NCBI RefSeq assembly: GCF_030813515.1
Contig: NZ_JAUSUK010000001.1
Coordinates: 248,001-312,000 of the forward strand
From: Rhodopseudomonas julia
GTDB taxonomy: Bacteria; Pseudomonadota; Alphaproteobacteria; Rhizobiales; Afifellaceae
Reading direction: 5' to 3'
Length of the DNA: 64,000 bases
The translations under genes and the position numbers were made by a program. Each line of letters opens with the position of its first letter. Within the stretch, counting starts at the first letter, position 1. This document shows, one piece after another, positions 55,294 through 64,000 of this stretch. The notes under the pieces are model-generated. The model saw only the letters and a list, made by a program, of their open reading frames with translations. It was not told the origin of the DNA and did no database searches.

Positions 55294-58292
55294 TGGTCGG
55301 CTTCCGCACCGACGCGCCCGGCACACGCATCGACCGTGACAAGCCGCTTCGCTTCACCTTCGACGGCAAGCCGGTGGAGGCGTTCTCCGGCGACACGATC
55401 GCGTCCGCACTTCTCGCCTCGGGACGCGCGATCGTGGCACGCTCGTTCAAATATCACCGGCCGCGCGGCGTTTTTGCCGCCGGCAGCGAAGAGCCGAACG
55501 CGCTGGTGACGACAGGTGTGGGCGGCGAAACGGAGCCCAATGTGCAGGCGACGACCCGGCTCGTCTCCGACGGGCTCGTCGTCAGCGGGCAGAACGCCTA
55601 CCCTTCCGTCGACCGAGATCTCGGCGCCATCAACCAGGTTTTCGCTCCCTTCTTCGGTGCCGGCTTCTACTACAAGACCTTCATGGGGCCGATGAAGCGC
55701 TCGTGGATGTGGTACGAGCCGTCGATCCGCGCCGCCGCCGGCATGGGCCGGGCGAGCCTGTCGCCCGATCCGGCACGCTACGAACGCGCCAATGCCTTTG
55801 CCGATCTCCTCGTCGTCGGCGGTGGTCCGGCCGGGCTTGCCGCGGCGCTGACAGCAGGGCGCGTCGGCGCCCGCGTCCTCATCGCCGATGAAGGGCACGT
55901 CTTAGGCGGCGCAATCGATCTCGACGATGCGCGCATCAACGGCACGCCGGCGCTCGACTGGGCGAAGGAAGCGGCCGACGAGCTCGACGCCATGCCCAAT
56001 GTGCGGGTTCTGCGGCAGACCAATGTCTGGGGCTATTACGACGCCAATGTGCTCGCCGCCTTCGAGGATTGCAGCGCCGGCGGTCTCACGCGGGCGCGCC
56101 ACTGGCGGCTGCAGGCCCGGCAGGTGGTGCTCGCCACCGGCTCTTACGAGCGTCCGATCGTCTTTGCCGGCAACGACCGGCCGGGCGTGATGCTCGTCTC
56201 CGCCGCGCTCGCCTATGCGCGCCGCTTCGGCGTCATGGTCGGCCGGCAGGCCGTTCTCTTCTGCAACAACGACCAAGCATGGCTCAATGCAGCCGCCCTT
56301 GTCGAAGAGGGGCTGCAGATCGCCGCCATCGTCGATCCGCGCGAGGACTTGCCGGCTGAGCTGACGGAGCCGCTCGAACAAACAGGCGCGCGCCTTCTCA
56401 CTGGCCATGTCGTCATCGCGGCTCAGGGCAAGAAGCAGGTCGAGAAGGCGGTCATCATGGCCGCCGACGGCAGCGGCGAGACGACCACGCTCGAATGCGA
56501 CACGCTGCTTGTCTCCGGCGGCAGCAACCCCGTCATCAATCTTGCGAGCCAGGCCGGCGGCGCCCCCACCTGGAACGCAGACATCGCCGCCTTCGTGCCG
56601 GGCACACAGCGCGAGGCCTGGGTGCCCGCCGGCGCGATGATCGGCGCGGCGCGCCTCGGCGAAGTCTTGAAACAAGGCGCGGTCGCGGGGCAGGCCTCCT
56701 GCGAACTCCTCGGCCTGCGTTGTCCGCTCCCCTCTTTCAAGGTGGACAGCCGCGGCGGCAATCTGCGGGCATCCGTCGAGGATGGTGGGCTCAAACCCCT
56801 GTTTGAGGTGAAAGCCCCTGCGGGCCGTCGGTTCGGCAAATTCGACAAGGCCTTCGTCGACCTTCAGCACGATGTCACCGCGGAAGATATCCGGCTTGCC
56901 GCACGGGAGGGCTTTGAGAGCCCGGAGCATGTGAAGCGCTACACGACGCTCGGCATGGCGAACGATCAGGGCAAGACCTCGAACGTCACAGGCCTCGCCA
57001 TTCTGGCGGAGGCCCGCGAGGTGCCGATGTCCGAGGCCGGCACGACGCGCTTCCGCCCGCCTTTCGTACCCGTGCCGCTCGGCACGCTCGCCGGACGCGC
57101 CCGCGGCGCACAGATGCGCCCGGTGCGGCGCTCACCACTTTACGCCACGCATGTCGCGGCCGGGGCGCCGATGGCAGCCTCAGGCCTGTGGATGGAGCCC
57201 CGCGCCTATCCGAGGCCCGGCGAAGCCGCGGAGAAGGCTGCATTGCGCGAGGCCACCCATGTGCGCGAAGCGGTCGGCATCGCCGATATCTCGTCCACCG
57301 GCAAAATCGATGTCGCGGGCCCCGACGCGGCGGCCTTCCTCGACCGCGTCTACACCAACCTCTTCTCCAACCTGACGACCGGGCAGACGCGTTATGGCGT
57401 CATGCTGCGCGAGGATGGTCTTATCTTCGCCGAGGGCACGGCCTTCCGTCTCTCCAAAGACCATTTCCTGCTCACCACTCCGGCCGCAAAAGCGGAGACG
57501 GTGGTGACGCATCTGGAGTTCCTGCTTGCCATCGCATGGCCTGATCTGCGCGTGACCGTGACGTCCGTCACCGAGCACTATGCCGGCATCGCCGTCTCCG
57601 GTCCGAAATCGCGCACGCTCGTCAGCCGCGTCGTGGAAGGCCGGGAGACGGACAATCGTGCCTTCCCGTACCGGGACGTGCATCGTGCCACGATCAGCGA
57701 TCTCCCCGTCATCGTGGCGCGGCTCTCCTCATCCGGGGAAGACGGCTACGAGATCTATATCGGCGCCGATCACGGCGTCTTCCTTTGGAAGTATCTTCTG
57801 GAGAAGGGAAAGGATCTCGACGTCTCGCCCTATGGCATGGAGGCGATGGACATTCTGCGCATCGAGAAGGGCTATCCCGGCGCAGCGGAGTTCGACGGGC
57901 GTCGGAGCCTTGAAGATTTCGGCATGGAAAAAATCCTGTCGAAAAAGAAGAACTGCGTCGGCCGGCCGCTCGCCTTGCGCGAGGCGCTGACCTCGCAAGA
58001 CCGCCAGCAACTCGTCGGCCTTGTGGCGCTCGACGGCGCAATCGTCCAGGCCGGCGCGCATCTCGTCAAAGGCGAAAGTGCGGAGAAGCCGGGCGAGTCC
58101 GAAGGGCACATCACCTCGGCGACCTACAGCCCGGCCATGAAGAGCCATATCGCGCTGGCGCTCCTGCGCGGTGGGCGGGAACGGCACGAAGAGGTTCTCT
58201 ACGCGGCCGATCCCCTGCGCGGGACACATAACCGGGTGCGGGTCGTGGACCCGCAATTCTACGATCCCGACGGGAGCCGCCCCAATGGCTGA
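55293..58292 (+). CDS. soxA: Sarcosine oxidase, alpha subunit
   Basis: The large subunit, 999 residues. The N-terminal ferredoxin-like part contains ASGRAIVARSFKYHRPRG. An NAD-binding domain with VVGGGPAGLAAAL follows (about 170-180). The C-terminal half is a glycine-cleavage T-protein-like domain that binds tetrahydrofolate and takes up the methyl carbon as methylene-THF. It forms the heterotetramer with SoxB, D and G. Confidence 0.95.
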   Translation: MVGFRTDAPGTRIDRDKPLRFTFDGKPVEAFSGDTIASALLASGRAIVARSFKYHRPRGVFAAGSEEPNALVTTGVGGETEPNVQATTRLVSDGLVVSGQNAYPSVDRDLGAINQVFAPFFGAGFYYKTFMGPMKRSWMWYEPSIRAAAGMGRASLSPDPARYERANAFADLLVVGGGPAGLAAALTAGRVGARVLIADEGHVLGGAIDLDDARINGTPALDWAKEAADELDAMPNVRVLRQTNVWGYYDANVLAAFEDCSAGGLTRARHWRLQARQVVLATGSYERPIVFAGNDRPGVMLVSAALAYARRFGVMVGRQAVLFCNNDQAWLNAAALVEEGLQIAAIVDPREDLPAELTEPLEQTGARLLTGHVVIAAQGKKQVEKAVIMAADGSGETTTLECDTLLVSGGSNPVINLASQAGGAPTWNADIAAFVPGTQREAWVPAGAMIGAARLGEVLKQGAVAGQASCELLGLRCPLPSFKVDSRGGNLRASVEDGGLKPLFEVKAPAGRRFGKFDKAFVDLQHDVTAEDIRLAAREGFESPEHVKRYTTLGMANDQGKTSNVTGLAILAEAREVPMSEAGTTRFRPPFVPVPLGTLAGRARGAQMRPVRRSPLYATHVAAGAPMAASGLWMEPRAYPRPGEAAEKAALREATHVREAVGIADISSTGKIDVAGPDAAAFLDRVYTNLFSNLTTGQTRYGVMLREDGLIFAEGTAFRLSKDHFLLTTPAAKAETVVTHLEFLLAIAWPDLRVTVTSVTEHYAGIAVSGPKSRTLVSRVVEGRETDNRAFPYRDVHRATISDLPVIVARLSSSGEDGYEIYIGADHGVFLWKYLLEKGKDLDVSPYGMEAMDILRIEKGYPGAAEFDGRRSLEDFGMEKILSKKKNCVGRPLALREALTSQDRQQLVGLVALDGAIVQAGAHLVKGESAEKPGESEGHITSATYSPAMKSHIALALLRGGRERHEEVLYAADPLRGTHNRVRVVDPQFYDPDGSRPNG

Positions 58293-58890
58293 CGAAACGA
58301 ACACCGCCAAAAAGCCCGCGTCGATCGAAAGACAATCGGCGCTTCACGCATTGGCACGTACGAAACCGGCGACCTCCGCGCCCCTCACGCTCACCGAATT
58401 TCGCCCGGCGGTCATCGTGCAGATGCAGGCGTGGCTTTCCACCGCCCTCGACTTCGCCAATGCGTTGTCAGAGGTGACGGAGCTGCCGATGCCCGACAAT
58501 GGCACGTTTGTCGACAATGCCCATGGCATGCTGGTGTCGCTGGGCGTCGGCCGGCTGATGCTGTTGAGCGATACCGATGGCATCGCCGATCAGCTCAAGA
58601 AAGCGATCGGCCGATCCGGCACGCTGACCGATCTCAGCCACGGCTTCAGCATCGTACGCCTGGCAGGCGCGCCAGCGGCGAGCCTCCTCGCCCACGGCAT
58701 CGCGCTCGATTTCGACACGCTGCCGCCGGGCGGCGCCGCCCAGACCAAAATGGCAGCGTTCGACGTCCTCGTGCTGCGCCAGGCGGAAGATTGCTTCGAC
58801 ATCGCGGTCGCGCGCAGCTACGGTGAGGCGATGGTCGAATGGCTCGTCGATGCCGGCAAGGCCTGGGAGCTCACACTCAGCGCGAAGTGA
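58285..58890 (+). CDS. soxG: Sarcosine oxidase, gamma subunit
   Basis: A 201-residue subunit with a T-protein-like fold. The characteristic part is the LTDLSHGFSIVRLAGAPAASLLAHGIALDF stretch, present here as two shorter motifs, followed by FDVLVLRQAEDCFDIAVARSYGEAMVEWL. GGGAG lies eight bases before the ATG, which overlaps soxA by eight bases. Last gene of the operon. Confidence 0.9.
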   Translation: MADETNTAKKPASIERQSALHALARTKPATSAPLTLTEFRPAVIVQMQAWLSTALDFANALSEVTELPMPDNGTFVDNAHGMLVSLGVGRLMLLSDTDGIADQLKKAIGRSGTLTDLSHGFSIVRLAGAPAASLLAHGIALDFDTLPPGGAAQTKMAAFDVLVLRQAEDCFDIAVARSYGEAMVEWLVDAGKAWELTLSAK

Positions 58891-58911
58891 GGCGCAGGCA
58901 GCTGCCGCGCC
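58891..58911. terminator. GC-rich inverted repeat between soxG and the convergent gene
   Basis: GGCGC-A-GGCAGCTGCC-GCGCC immediately after the soxG stop can fold into a stem with one bulged A. No T-run follows, so it is at best a weak or factor-assisted terminator shared by the two convergent genes. Confidence 0.35.
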
Positions 58912-58920
58912 TCTGACGCA

Positions 58921-60099
58921 TCACGCCGCGTTTCGGGCCGCCTTGTGAAGCACCCGCGCCGCGAGCTGCGGCAGGTCGCGATCGCCGATGAAGCGGGTGT
59001 TCGCCTCCAACATCGGGGCGTTTTCCTCCGCACCCATGCGCGCAGCAAGCGCTTCGACGGAAATGCCGGACAATGCCGGCGGGTCGAGCGACAAGCCGAT
59101 CTCGGCGCAAAGGGCACGAAAGGCCGGCGCAAAGGCCTCGGGCTTTCGTTCGACGCCCATCGCCTCCGCAACGGCCGCAAAGCCGTCCGGGTTTCCCTCC
59201 GCCGACCATTCGGCCGTCGCCGCCATGCCGATGCCGACCGCAAGACCATGCGGGATGGGAGCGAGTGCGCCCAGTGCATAGCCGATATTGTGGGCAAGCC
59301 CGGTTCCCGTTTTCTCAATCGCGATCCCGGCCAAGGCCGCTCCCTGCATCATGCCGGCGCGGGCCGAGAGATTGTCGGGCTCGCTCATCACAACGGGCAG
59401 GTTCTCGCAAATAAGCCAGATGGCGGAGAGCGCAGCCGCCTGGCTTTCGCGGCTCGCCCTCCGTCCGGTCGCCGCTTCCACCGCGTGCACCAGGGCATCA
59501 ATGCCGGTGGTCGCCGTTGGGACCCCCGGAAGCGTGCAGACCAGTTCGGGATCGAGAAGCACGAGCGCGGGCATCAGCTCCGGCGCGCGATACCAGTAAT
59601 TGGTGCCGTCACTGGCCAAAAGATCGGCCGTCGCGGTGAACTCGGCACCACTGCCGGAGGTGGTCGGCATGGCGATCAAAGGCACGGCCTTCGCGGCAAA
59701 CGGCGTCTCCTCCATGCGATGGCACGTCACCTCGCCCGGATTGGCGAGCATCGCCGCGGTGACCTTGCCGAGATCGATCGCCGAACCGCCGCCAAGCGCG
59801 ATGACGAGCTTTGTCCACTCGCCGGACCCAGCGGTGACGGCCTCCGCCACCTGAGCTTCCGTCGGCTCTCCGGAGACCTCATCGTAGATCGCGACTTGAT
59901 GGCCGGCGCCGAGAAGCGCCTCTTCGAGACAGAGAATGTGGCCGTGGAGACGCAGGCCGGAATCGGCGACGAGCAGGACATTCGCAGCCTCGCCGACGAG
60001 CGCCGACACGTCCTGCGCGATCCGCGTCGCACGTCCCGGGCCGAAGACGACCGGAATGTCAGCGAAATCGGCGACCTGATTCATCGTAGTTCCCAGCAT
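58921..60099 (-). CDS. Iron-containing alcohol dehydrogenase
   Basis: A 392-residue member of the group III (Fe-type) dehydrogenases. The NAD-binding ALGGGSAIDLGK lies at about 105-116, followed by MPTTSGSGAEFT. Metal ligands are in TGIDALVHAVEA, GLAHNIGYALGALAPIPHG. The substrate cannot be told: maleylacetate, lactaldehyde and methanol-type enzymes share this fold. The ATG at 60099 is preceded by GGGAGGGG. It is convergent with soxG. Confidence 0.88.
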   Translation of the reverse strand: MLGTTMNQVADFADIPVVFGPGRATRIAQDVSALVGEAANVLLVADSGLRLHGHILCLEEALLGAGHQVAIYDEVSGEPTEAQVAEAVTAGSGEWTKLVIALGGGSAIDLGKVTAAMLANPGEVTCHRMEETPFAAKAVPLIAMPTTSGSGAEFTATADLLASDGTNYWYRAPELMPALVLLDPELVCTLPGVPTATTGIDALVHAVEAATGRRASRESQAAALSAIWLICENLPVVMSEPDNLSARAGMMQGAALAGIAIEKTGTGLAHNIGYALGALAPIPHGLAVGIGMAATAEWSAEGNPDGFAAVAEAMGVERKPEAFAPAFRALCAEIGLSLDPPALSGISVEALAARMGAEENAPMLEANTRFIGDRDLPQLAARVLHKAARNAA

Positions 60100-60156
60100 T
60101 GGTGCCCCTCCCATCGTCGTCTAATGCGACATTTTGGCAGGATAGCATTGCAATCC

Positions 60157-60396
60157 TCATTTCGGGAGCGTCGATGCGGCCCTCACGCCGCACTGCTGCA
60201 GGTTCACGGCGAGAACGGCGTCCGGCTGCCCGTTCAAACCCTTCAAAGCGGCCGCATAGCCCAGATTGCCACCGCAGGCACCGCGGCATTCGATGCCGAG
60301 ATACGTCTCCAGCGCATGGCAGATCTCACCGGGCGTGGACGAGGCATATGCGTCTTGAGCCGAGCGCGGCCTCTGCGCCACGCCGCCTCGTCTCAC
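60157..60396 (-). CDS. Possible small protein following a binding-protein gene
   Basis: A 79-codon open frame that begins GTG directly after, and in frame with, the TGA of the binding-protein gene. Its codons are coding-like from about codon 14 on, and it has four cysteines (ICHALETYLGIECRGACGG ... QQCGV). No family is recognised and the ribosome site is poor. It may be a short gene, a readthrough extension, or the remnant of a larger frame. Confidence 0.35.
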   Translation of the reverse strand: MRRGGVAQRPRSAQDAYASSTPGEICHALETYLGIECRGACGGNLGYAAALKGLNGQPDAVLAVNLQQCGVRAASTLPK

Positions 60397-62136
60397 TCAA
60401 TGCTCGATCCAGACCTTGTTGAACTGATGGTACTGGCTCGGATGCGCCGGATAGCCGTGCACTTTCTTGGAGGAGATCGTGTAGACCGGGCGGAAGATGG
60501 ACTGGACCATCACCGCATCGTCCTGAAGGATCTTCTCCACCTTCTCCATGGCCGCCTTGCGCTTCTGCGCATCCAGAATCGTTTCCGCTTCGTCGAGCGC
60601 GCGATCGAATTCCGGATTGGAATAATGCGTCTCGTTCCAAGGGACGCCGGTTCGGTAGCCGAGTGACAAAGCCATGGTGCCGAGCGGGCGGTGCGTCCAT
60701 TGCGTGGCGCCGAAAGGCGTGTCCTTCCAGATCTCCCAGTATTTCGCCGTCGCCATGATGTTGATGTTCAAGGTGATCCCGGCTTCCTTCACCTGATCAC
60801 GGACGATTTCGCAGACTGTCTGCTGCCAGGGGCCATCGGTCTTGCCGCAAGCCACGGTGACTTCGAGGTTCTCCTGACCCGCCTCGGCGAGCAAGGCCCG
60901 TGCACCGTCGAGGTCACGCTCAAGCTTCGGCAGCGGGAAATACTCCGGATGGATCGGCGAGACATGGTGGTTCCAGCCGACATCGCCGCTCTCGGGGAAA
61001 ACCAGCGGAAGCATCGCGGCATTGTCGCAGGCTTTGACGAAGGCCTGGCGCACCCGCTTGTCTGTCCATGGCTCCTGATCGACCTGGAAGCGCAGGCAGA
61101 GGGTCTGTGCCGTGCGGGTGGAGAGAATGTTCCCATCGAGCGCCCGGGCGAGCTCCATCTGCTCGACGCCGAATTCATAGATCGCATCGATGTCGCCAGA
61201 GGCAAAAGCCGTGAGCTGGGTGTCTTCCGGCACATCGTAATAGTGAATCTCATCAAGAAACACCGCTCCACCCCAGTATTGGAACGGCTCCTCGTCGATC
61301 TCGCGCACGCGCTTCAAAATGCAGCGCTGTCCGACGACAAGTTCCGCCAGCGTAAACGGGCCGGTGCCGATCGGATTATCGGAAAACGGCGGCTTGAAGC
61401 TCGGATGCACGATTGCCGTCGGGTAATTGTACATATCCTCCGGGAAGGAGAGCACGGGGCGCGACAGCTTGAAACGGATGGTGTGGTCGTCGACCACCTC
61501 CACGGCATCCTCGCGCAGCCTCTTCACGCGCTTCGGCGGACCATCCTCATCCTCGTCCTTTTCGTCGGATTCCACCTCCTCGAGCATGGCCGCGATCGAG
61601 GCGAGCCCGAGATTGGAGGAGCCGAGCGCCGGATCGCACCAGCGCTCGACGTTGAAGCGGATGTGGTCGGCGACAAGCTCCTCGCCATTGTGCCAGCGCA
61701 CGCCGCGGCGGAGGTAAAACGTCCATTCGGTCAGATCGTCGGAAACCTCCCAGCTTTCCGCCAGCATCGGGTGGGTGACGTTGTCCGGCGTCGTATAGGC
61801 GAGGTATTCCAGGATATGGCGGGTCTGGTTGGATGCCTCTGTCCAGGCATAGATTGCCGGATCGTCCATCTTCTGGACCTGCATGCCGACCTTGATGATG
61901 CCGCCTTCCTGCGGATCGTCGTCCGGATTTTGAAAAGGCACGTTGCCGATCGTCTGCGCATAGGCCGGGGCTGGCAGACCCGCCATCGTGTAGGCGGCGG
62001 CCGCCGACATTCCCGTCAAAGCGGCGATGCGGATGAAAGCGCGACGGCTCAAGCGTCCACGCGCCATCAGATCCTGCGCTTCCAAAGCCTTGGGGTGCGG
62101 CCGCATCTCGGTCTCACGCGTCATGACAATGCTCAC
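60397..62136 (-). CDS. Orphan Tat-exported ABC substrate-binding protein, family 5
   Basis: A 579-residue periplasmic binding protein of the DppA/OppA class. The Tat motif LSRRAFIRIAALTG is at 29-42, with cleavage likely after AYA (about 60). Family stretches include EWTFYLRRGVRWHNGEELVADHIRFNVERW. An inserted charged segment (about 186-210, EVESDEKDEDEDGPPKRVKR) follows. GTG start with GGAG-AAAGA upstream. No permease or ATPase genes adjoin it, so it must share a transporter encoded elsewhere. Confidence 0.9.
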   Translation of the reverse strand: MSIVMTRETEMRPHPKALEAQDLMARGRLSRRAFIRIAALTGMSAAAAYTMAGLPAPAYAQTIGNVPFQNPDDDPQEGGIIKVGMQVQKMDDPAIYAWTEASNQTRHILEYLAYTTPDNVTHPMLAESWEVSDDLTEWTFYLRRGVRWHNGEELVADHIRFNVERWCDPALGSSNLGLASIAAMLEEVESDEKDEDEDGPPKRVKRLREDAVEVVDDHTIRFKLSRPVLSFPEDMYNYPTAIVHPSFKPPFSDNPIGTGPFTLAELVVGQRCILKRVREIDEEPFQYWGGAVFLDEIHYYDVPEDTQLTAFASGDIDAIYEFGVEQMELARALDGNILSTRTAQTLCLRFQVDQEPWTDKRVRQAFVKACDNAAMLPLVFPESGDVGWNHHVSPIHPEYFPLPKLERDLDGARALLAEAGQENLEVTVACGKTDGPWQQTVCEIVRDQVKEAGITLNINIMATAKYWEIWKDTPFGATQWTHRPLGTMALSLGYRTGVPWNETHYSNPEFDRALDEAETILDAQKRKAAMEKVEKILQDDAVMVQSIFRPVYTISSKKVHGYPAHPSQYHQFNKVWIEH

Positions 62137-62463
62137 TCTTTCTCCGCCTCAGCGGCACATCACCGGCGGGCGACGACGCCCGGCAAAAGCTCCCGGGCGG
62201 CAACAGGCAGGGCCAAGGAGCAACAGTCTTCCTGGACAGCAAATTTAGCACGGCTGTGACGGGAATCATCTGGCTCGCCATGCCCGCTTGCAAGTTACGG
62301 GCAAGGCCCGGCCGCAATGGGGCGTTCCGGCACAAAAGCTTCTTGCCCGCTTCACGCATCACGTCTAGCGCAAAAACTTGCATCCTTGGCCCGCAGCCAA
62401 CGGGACACTCGTGCCGAGGGAGGTCGGACGGGACCGGCACATCACTTGCTTGACCGAGAGAAC
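62137..62463. other. Divergent intergenic region, nothing recognised
   Basis: About 330 bases between the divergent binding-protein gene and the YitT leader. It should carry both promoters. No convincing gene, repeat or structured RNA was identified. Confidence 0.4.
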
Positions 62464-62511
62464 ATGAACGCCCTCCCCCGTCTCACAAAAACGGCTCAGA
62501 ACCTCACATGA
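62464..62511 (+). promoter_or_regulatory. Short upstream ORF coupled to the YitT gene
   Basis: A 15-codon frame (MNALPRLTKTAQNLT) whose TGA overlaps the YitT start codon in ATGA. It is preceded by GAGAG, while the YitT start itself lacks a good ribosome site, so translation of YitT may depend on this leader. Confidence 0.4.
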
Positions 62512-63122
62512 CAGATCAGCCTCCTGCTCATAAGCACCGGCTCTACGAAGATGCTCTGGCGCTCCTGATCGGCACGCTGCTCGTAGCACTCGGCCTTTCG
62601 ATTTATTCGACGGCGACGCTTCTGACGGGCTCGACCGCAGGCATCTCGCTTCTCATCCAATACGCGACGGGGATTCCGTTTCCGATCGTCTTCTTCGTCG
62701 TAAACCTGCCCTTCTATGCGCTCGCCGTCGGGCGCATGGGATGGCGCTTCACGATAGCGACCTTCATCGCCGTCGGGCTCGTCTCGCTGTTTGCGCGTCT
62801 GACACCGCAATGGATCGCGATTGGCGAGATCAATTCGCTTTATGCCTCAATCATGGGCGGCATCCTCATCGGCACAGGGCTCCTGGCGCTCTTTCGCCAC
62901 CGCGCCGGTCTCGGCGGCGTCAACATCCTATCGGTCTACCTGCAGGACAATTACGGACTGCGGGCGGGCTATGTGCAGCTCGCCATCGACGCGACGATCA
63001 TGATCGTCGCGCTTTTCGTCGTCGATGCCGATCGGGTGCTTCTGTCGCTGCTCGGCGCTGCCGTGCTCAATTTCATCCTCGCCATCAACCACCGGCCAGG
63101 CCGGTATGTCGGCGTGAGCTGA
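62508..63122 (+). CDS. YitT-family membrane protein
   Basis: A 204-residue integral membrane protein with about six hydrophobic segments, of the YitT family (DUF161). It has the glycine-rich GSTAGISLLIQYATGIPFPIVFFVVNLPFY stretch (in two parts here) and GGILIGTGLLALFRHRAGLGGVNIL. The function is unknown; a transport role is assumed for relatives. Its stop abuts the convergent RNase T2 stop without any spacer. Confidence 0.85.
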   Translation: MTDQPPAHKHRLYEDALALLIGTLLVALGLSIYSTATLLTGSTAGISLLIQYATGIPFPIVFFVVNLPFYALAVGRMGWRFTIATFIAVGLVSLFARLTPQWIAIGEINSLYASIMGGILIGTGLLALFRHRAGLGGVNILSVYLQDNYGLRAGYVQLAIDATIMIVALFVVDADRVLLSLLGAAVLNFILAINHRPGRYVGVS

Positions 63123-64000
63123 TCATTCCACTTTGACGACCAGACCGCCGGCGCAGCTCTCATCGCGGCTCGAGGTCGCCGCAGGCGGAGCCGCTTCGAT
63201 CAGCTTCGCGAGATCTGGCTTCTCATCGATCCGGCCCGTGAGAGAAATCCACAATTCGGTGATGTCGCCAGTCGCCTCATCGCAGCGCACGATGACGCGC
63301 TTGCCCGCGCCCTCCCCAAAAGAGCGGTCGAAGGCGTCCTCGATCTCATCGCGCGAGAGCTTCTTGCCGGCATTTCGGGCAAACAGCTCCCAGACCTGCG
63401 AATTGTTGAGCTGCGTCATCAGGAGCAGCGATTCGCCGTAATACTCGTTAGGGTCGGAATCGAAGTCGTCGCCGGTCACATCGTCTTCGTAACAAGTGCC
63501 GTGCTTGCTCCATTCATGGCGATGCAGTCCCGACTGAACGCCCGGCATGACAACGGCTAGGGCCGCAAGAAGATCTGGATCAAGCTCTATCGTCTCTGCC
63601 GACGGCCGGTTCTGTGTGCAGGAGACGGCAGGGCCCGGATCGCAATAGCAGGGATAGATCGCCTTGTCGGAGAGGTTGTCCGGCCAAAGACCGTGCAGCG
63701 AAAAATGCAGGGCATCGAAGCGGCCAGGCCGGAGAAGTAGGCATTCCGGCTTGTCCTGCCCAACCTCGGTCTTGCAAAAGCCCGGCTGCCAGGAGGCCGC
63801 CAGCACATATCCGAGACTGTCGGGGGCAAAGCCGCTTTCCACCTCCGCGGGCGTGCCATCCGCTCCGGCGGCGTCTTGCGCGGGCTCGGCCCCGGCTTTG
63901 GGCGACAGAGCCTCGCGGACGAGAGCCGTTTGAGGTGCGAAAACGCCGCAATCCATCGGCACCCAACGCGCCTCGCTCTCCGGCGCTCCCGGCACCTCGA
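63123..64000 (-). CDS. Ribonuclease T2 family protein (5' end outside window)
   Basis: An endoribonuclease of the T2 family, cut at the N-terminus by the window edge; at least 290 residues are visible. Both catalytic segments are present: CAS I (LHFSLHGLWPDN) and CAS II (HEWSKHGTCYEDD), plus several cysteines suited to disulfides, as expected of a secreted enzyme. The signal peptide should lie beyond position 64000. T2 enzymes cleave single-stranded RNA through 2',3'-cyclic phosphates, often for phosphate or nucleotide scavenging. Confidence 0.9.
   Translation of the reverse strand, partial: EVPGAPESEARWVPMDCGVFAPQTALVREALSPKAGAEPAQDAAGADGTPAEVESGFAPDSLGYVLAASWQPGFCKTEVGQDKPECLLLRPGRFDALHFSLHGLWPDNLSDKAIYPCYCDPGPAVSCTQNRPSAETIELDPDLLAALAVVMPGVQSGLHRHEWSKHGTCYEDDVTGDDFDSDPNEYYGESLLLMTQLNNSQVWELFARNAGKKLSRDEIEDAFDRSFGEGAGKRVIVRCDEATGDITELWISLTGRIDEKPDLAKLIEAAPPAATSSRDESCAGGLVVKVE

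Overview
This window is a high-GC, gene-dense stretch from an alphaproteobacterium, most like the Hyphomicrobiales. The evidence is a red-type RuBisCO operon (cbbR divergent from cbbF-P-T-A-L-S-X-E), a rhizobia-like urease region with unrelated genes between the ure genes, a heterotetrameric sarcosine oxidase (soxBDAG), and many ATGA/TGATG gene overlaps. A menaquinone branch (menF-D-B-C plus menE) is unusual for this class. Menaquinone-plus-ubiquinone phototrophs such as Rhodobium/Afifella would fit, but that placement is inference.

Layout. 1-1.7 kb: a retropepsin-like protease and DusA. 2-12.3 kb: aldehyde dehydrogenase, GNAT, an FAD amine oxidase and an XRE-cupin regulator, divergent from a complete oligopeptide-type ABC importer (fused ATPase, Tat-exported binding protein, two permeases). 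It reads as one uptake and oxidation module of unknown substrate. 12.4-14.6 kb: an RTX-repeat lipase. 14.7-21 kb: menaquinone genes. 21.2-22.3 kb: an Asp/Glu racemase-family protein and a heme-monooxygenase-like protein. 22.4-33.5 kb: Calvin-cycle cluster with phosphoglycolate phosphatase and a thioredoxin-fold protein at its distal end. 33.5-42.4 kb: urease, with ureDAB, ureC and ureEFG separated by other genes. 42.5-50 kb: a beta-oxidation operon (acyl-CoA dehydrogenase, thiolase, hydratase/dehydrogenase, acetyl-CoA hydrolase/transferase family). 50.1-52 kb: TRAP permeases without a DctP. 52.2-53.5 kb: a GFA-family protein and a TPR protein. 53.7-58.9 kb: soxBDAG. 58.9-64 kb: an iron-type alcohol dehydrogenase, an isolated Tat-exported binding protein, a YitT-family membrane protein and an RNase T2 running off the window end.

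Together the genes suggest a metabolically flexible organism that fixes CO2, recycles phosphoglycolate, takes nitrogen from urea and methylated or other amines, degrades fatty acids, and may respire with menaquinone. No rRNA, tRNA, CRISPR array, insertion sequence or phage gene was seen. The most unusual points are the men genes, the amine-oxidase/ABC module with palindromic candidate operators, an AbrB-type protein joined to ureC, a racemase lacking one catalytic cysteine, and stem-loops placed between genes that probably need unequal expression.
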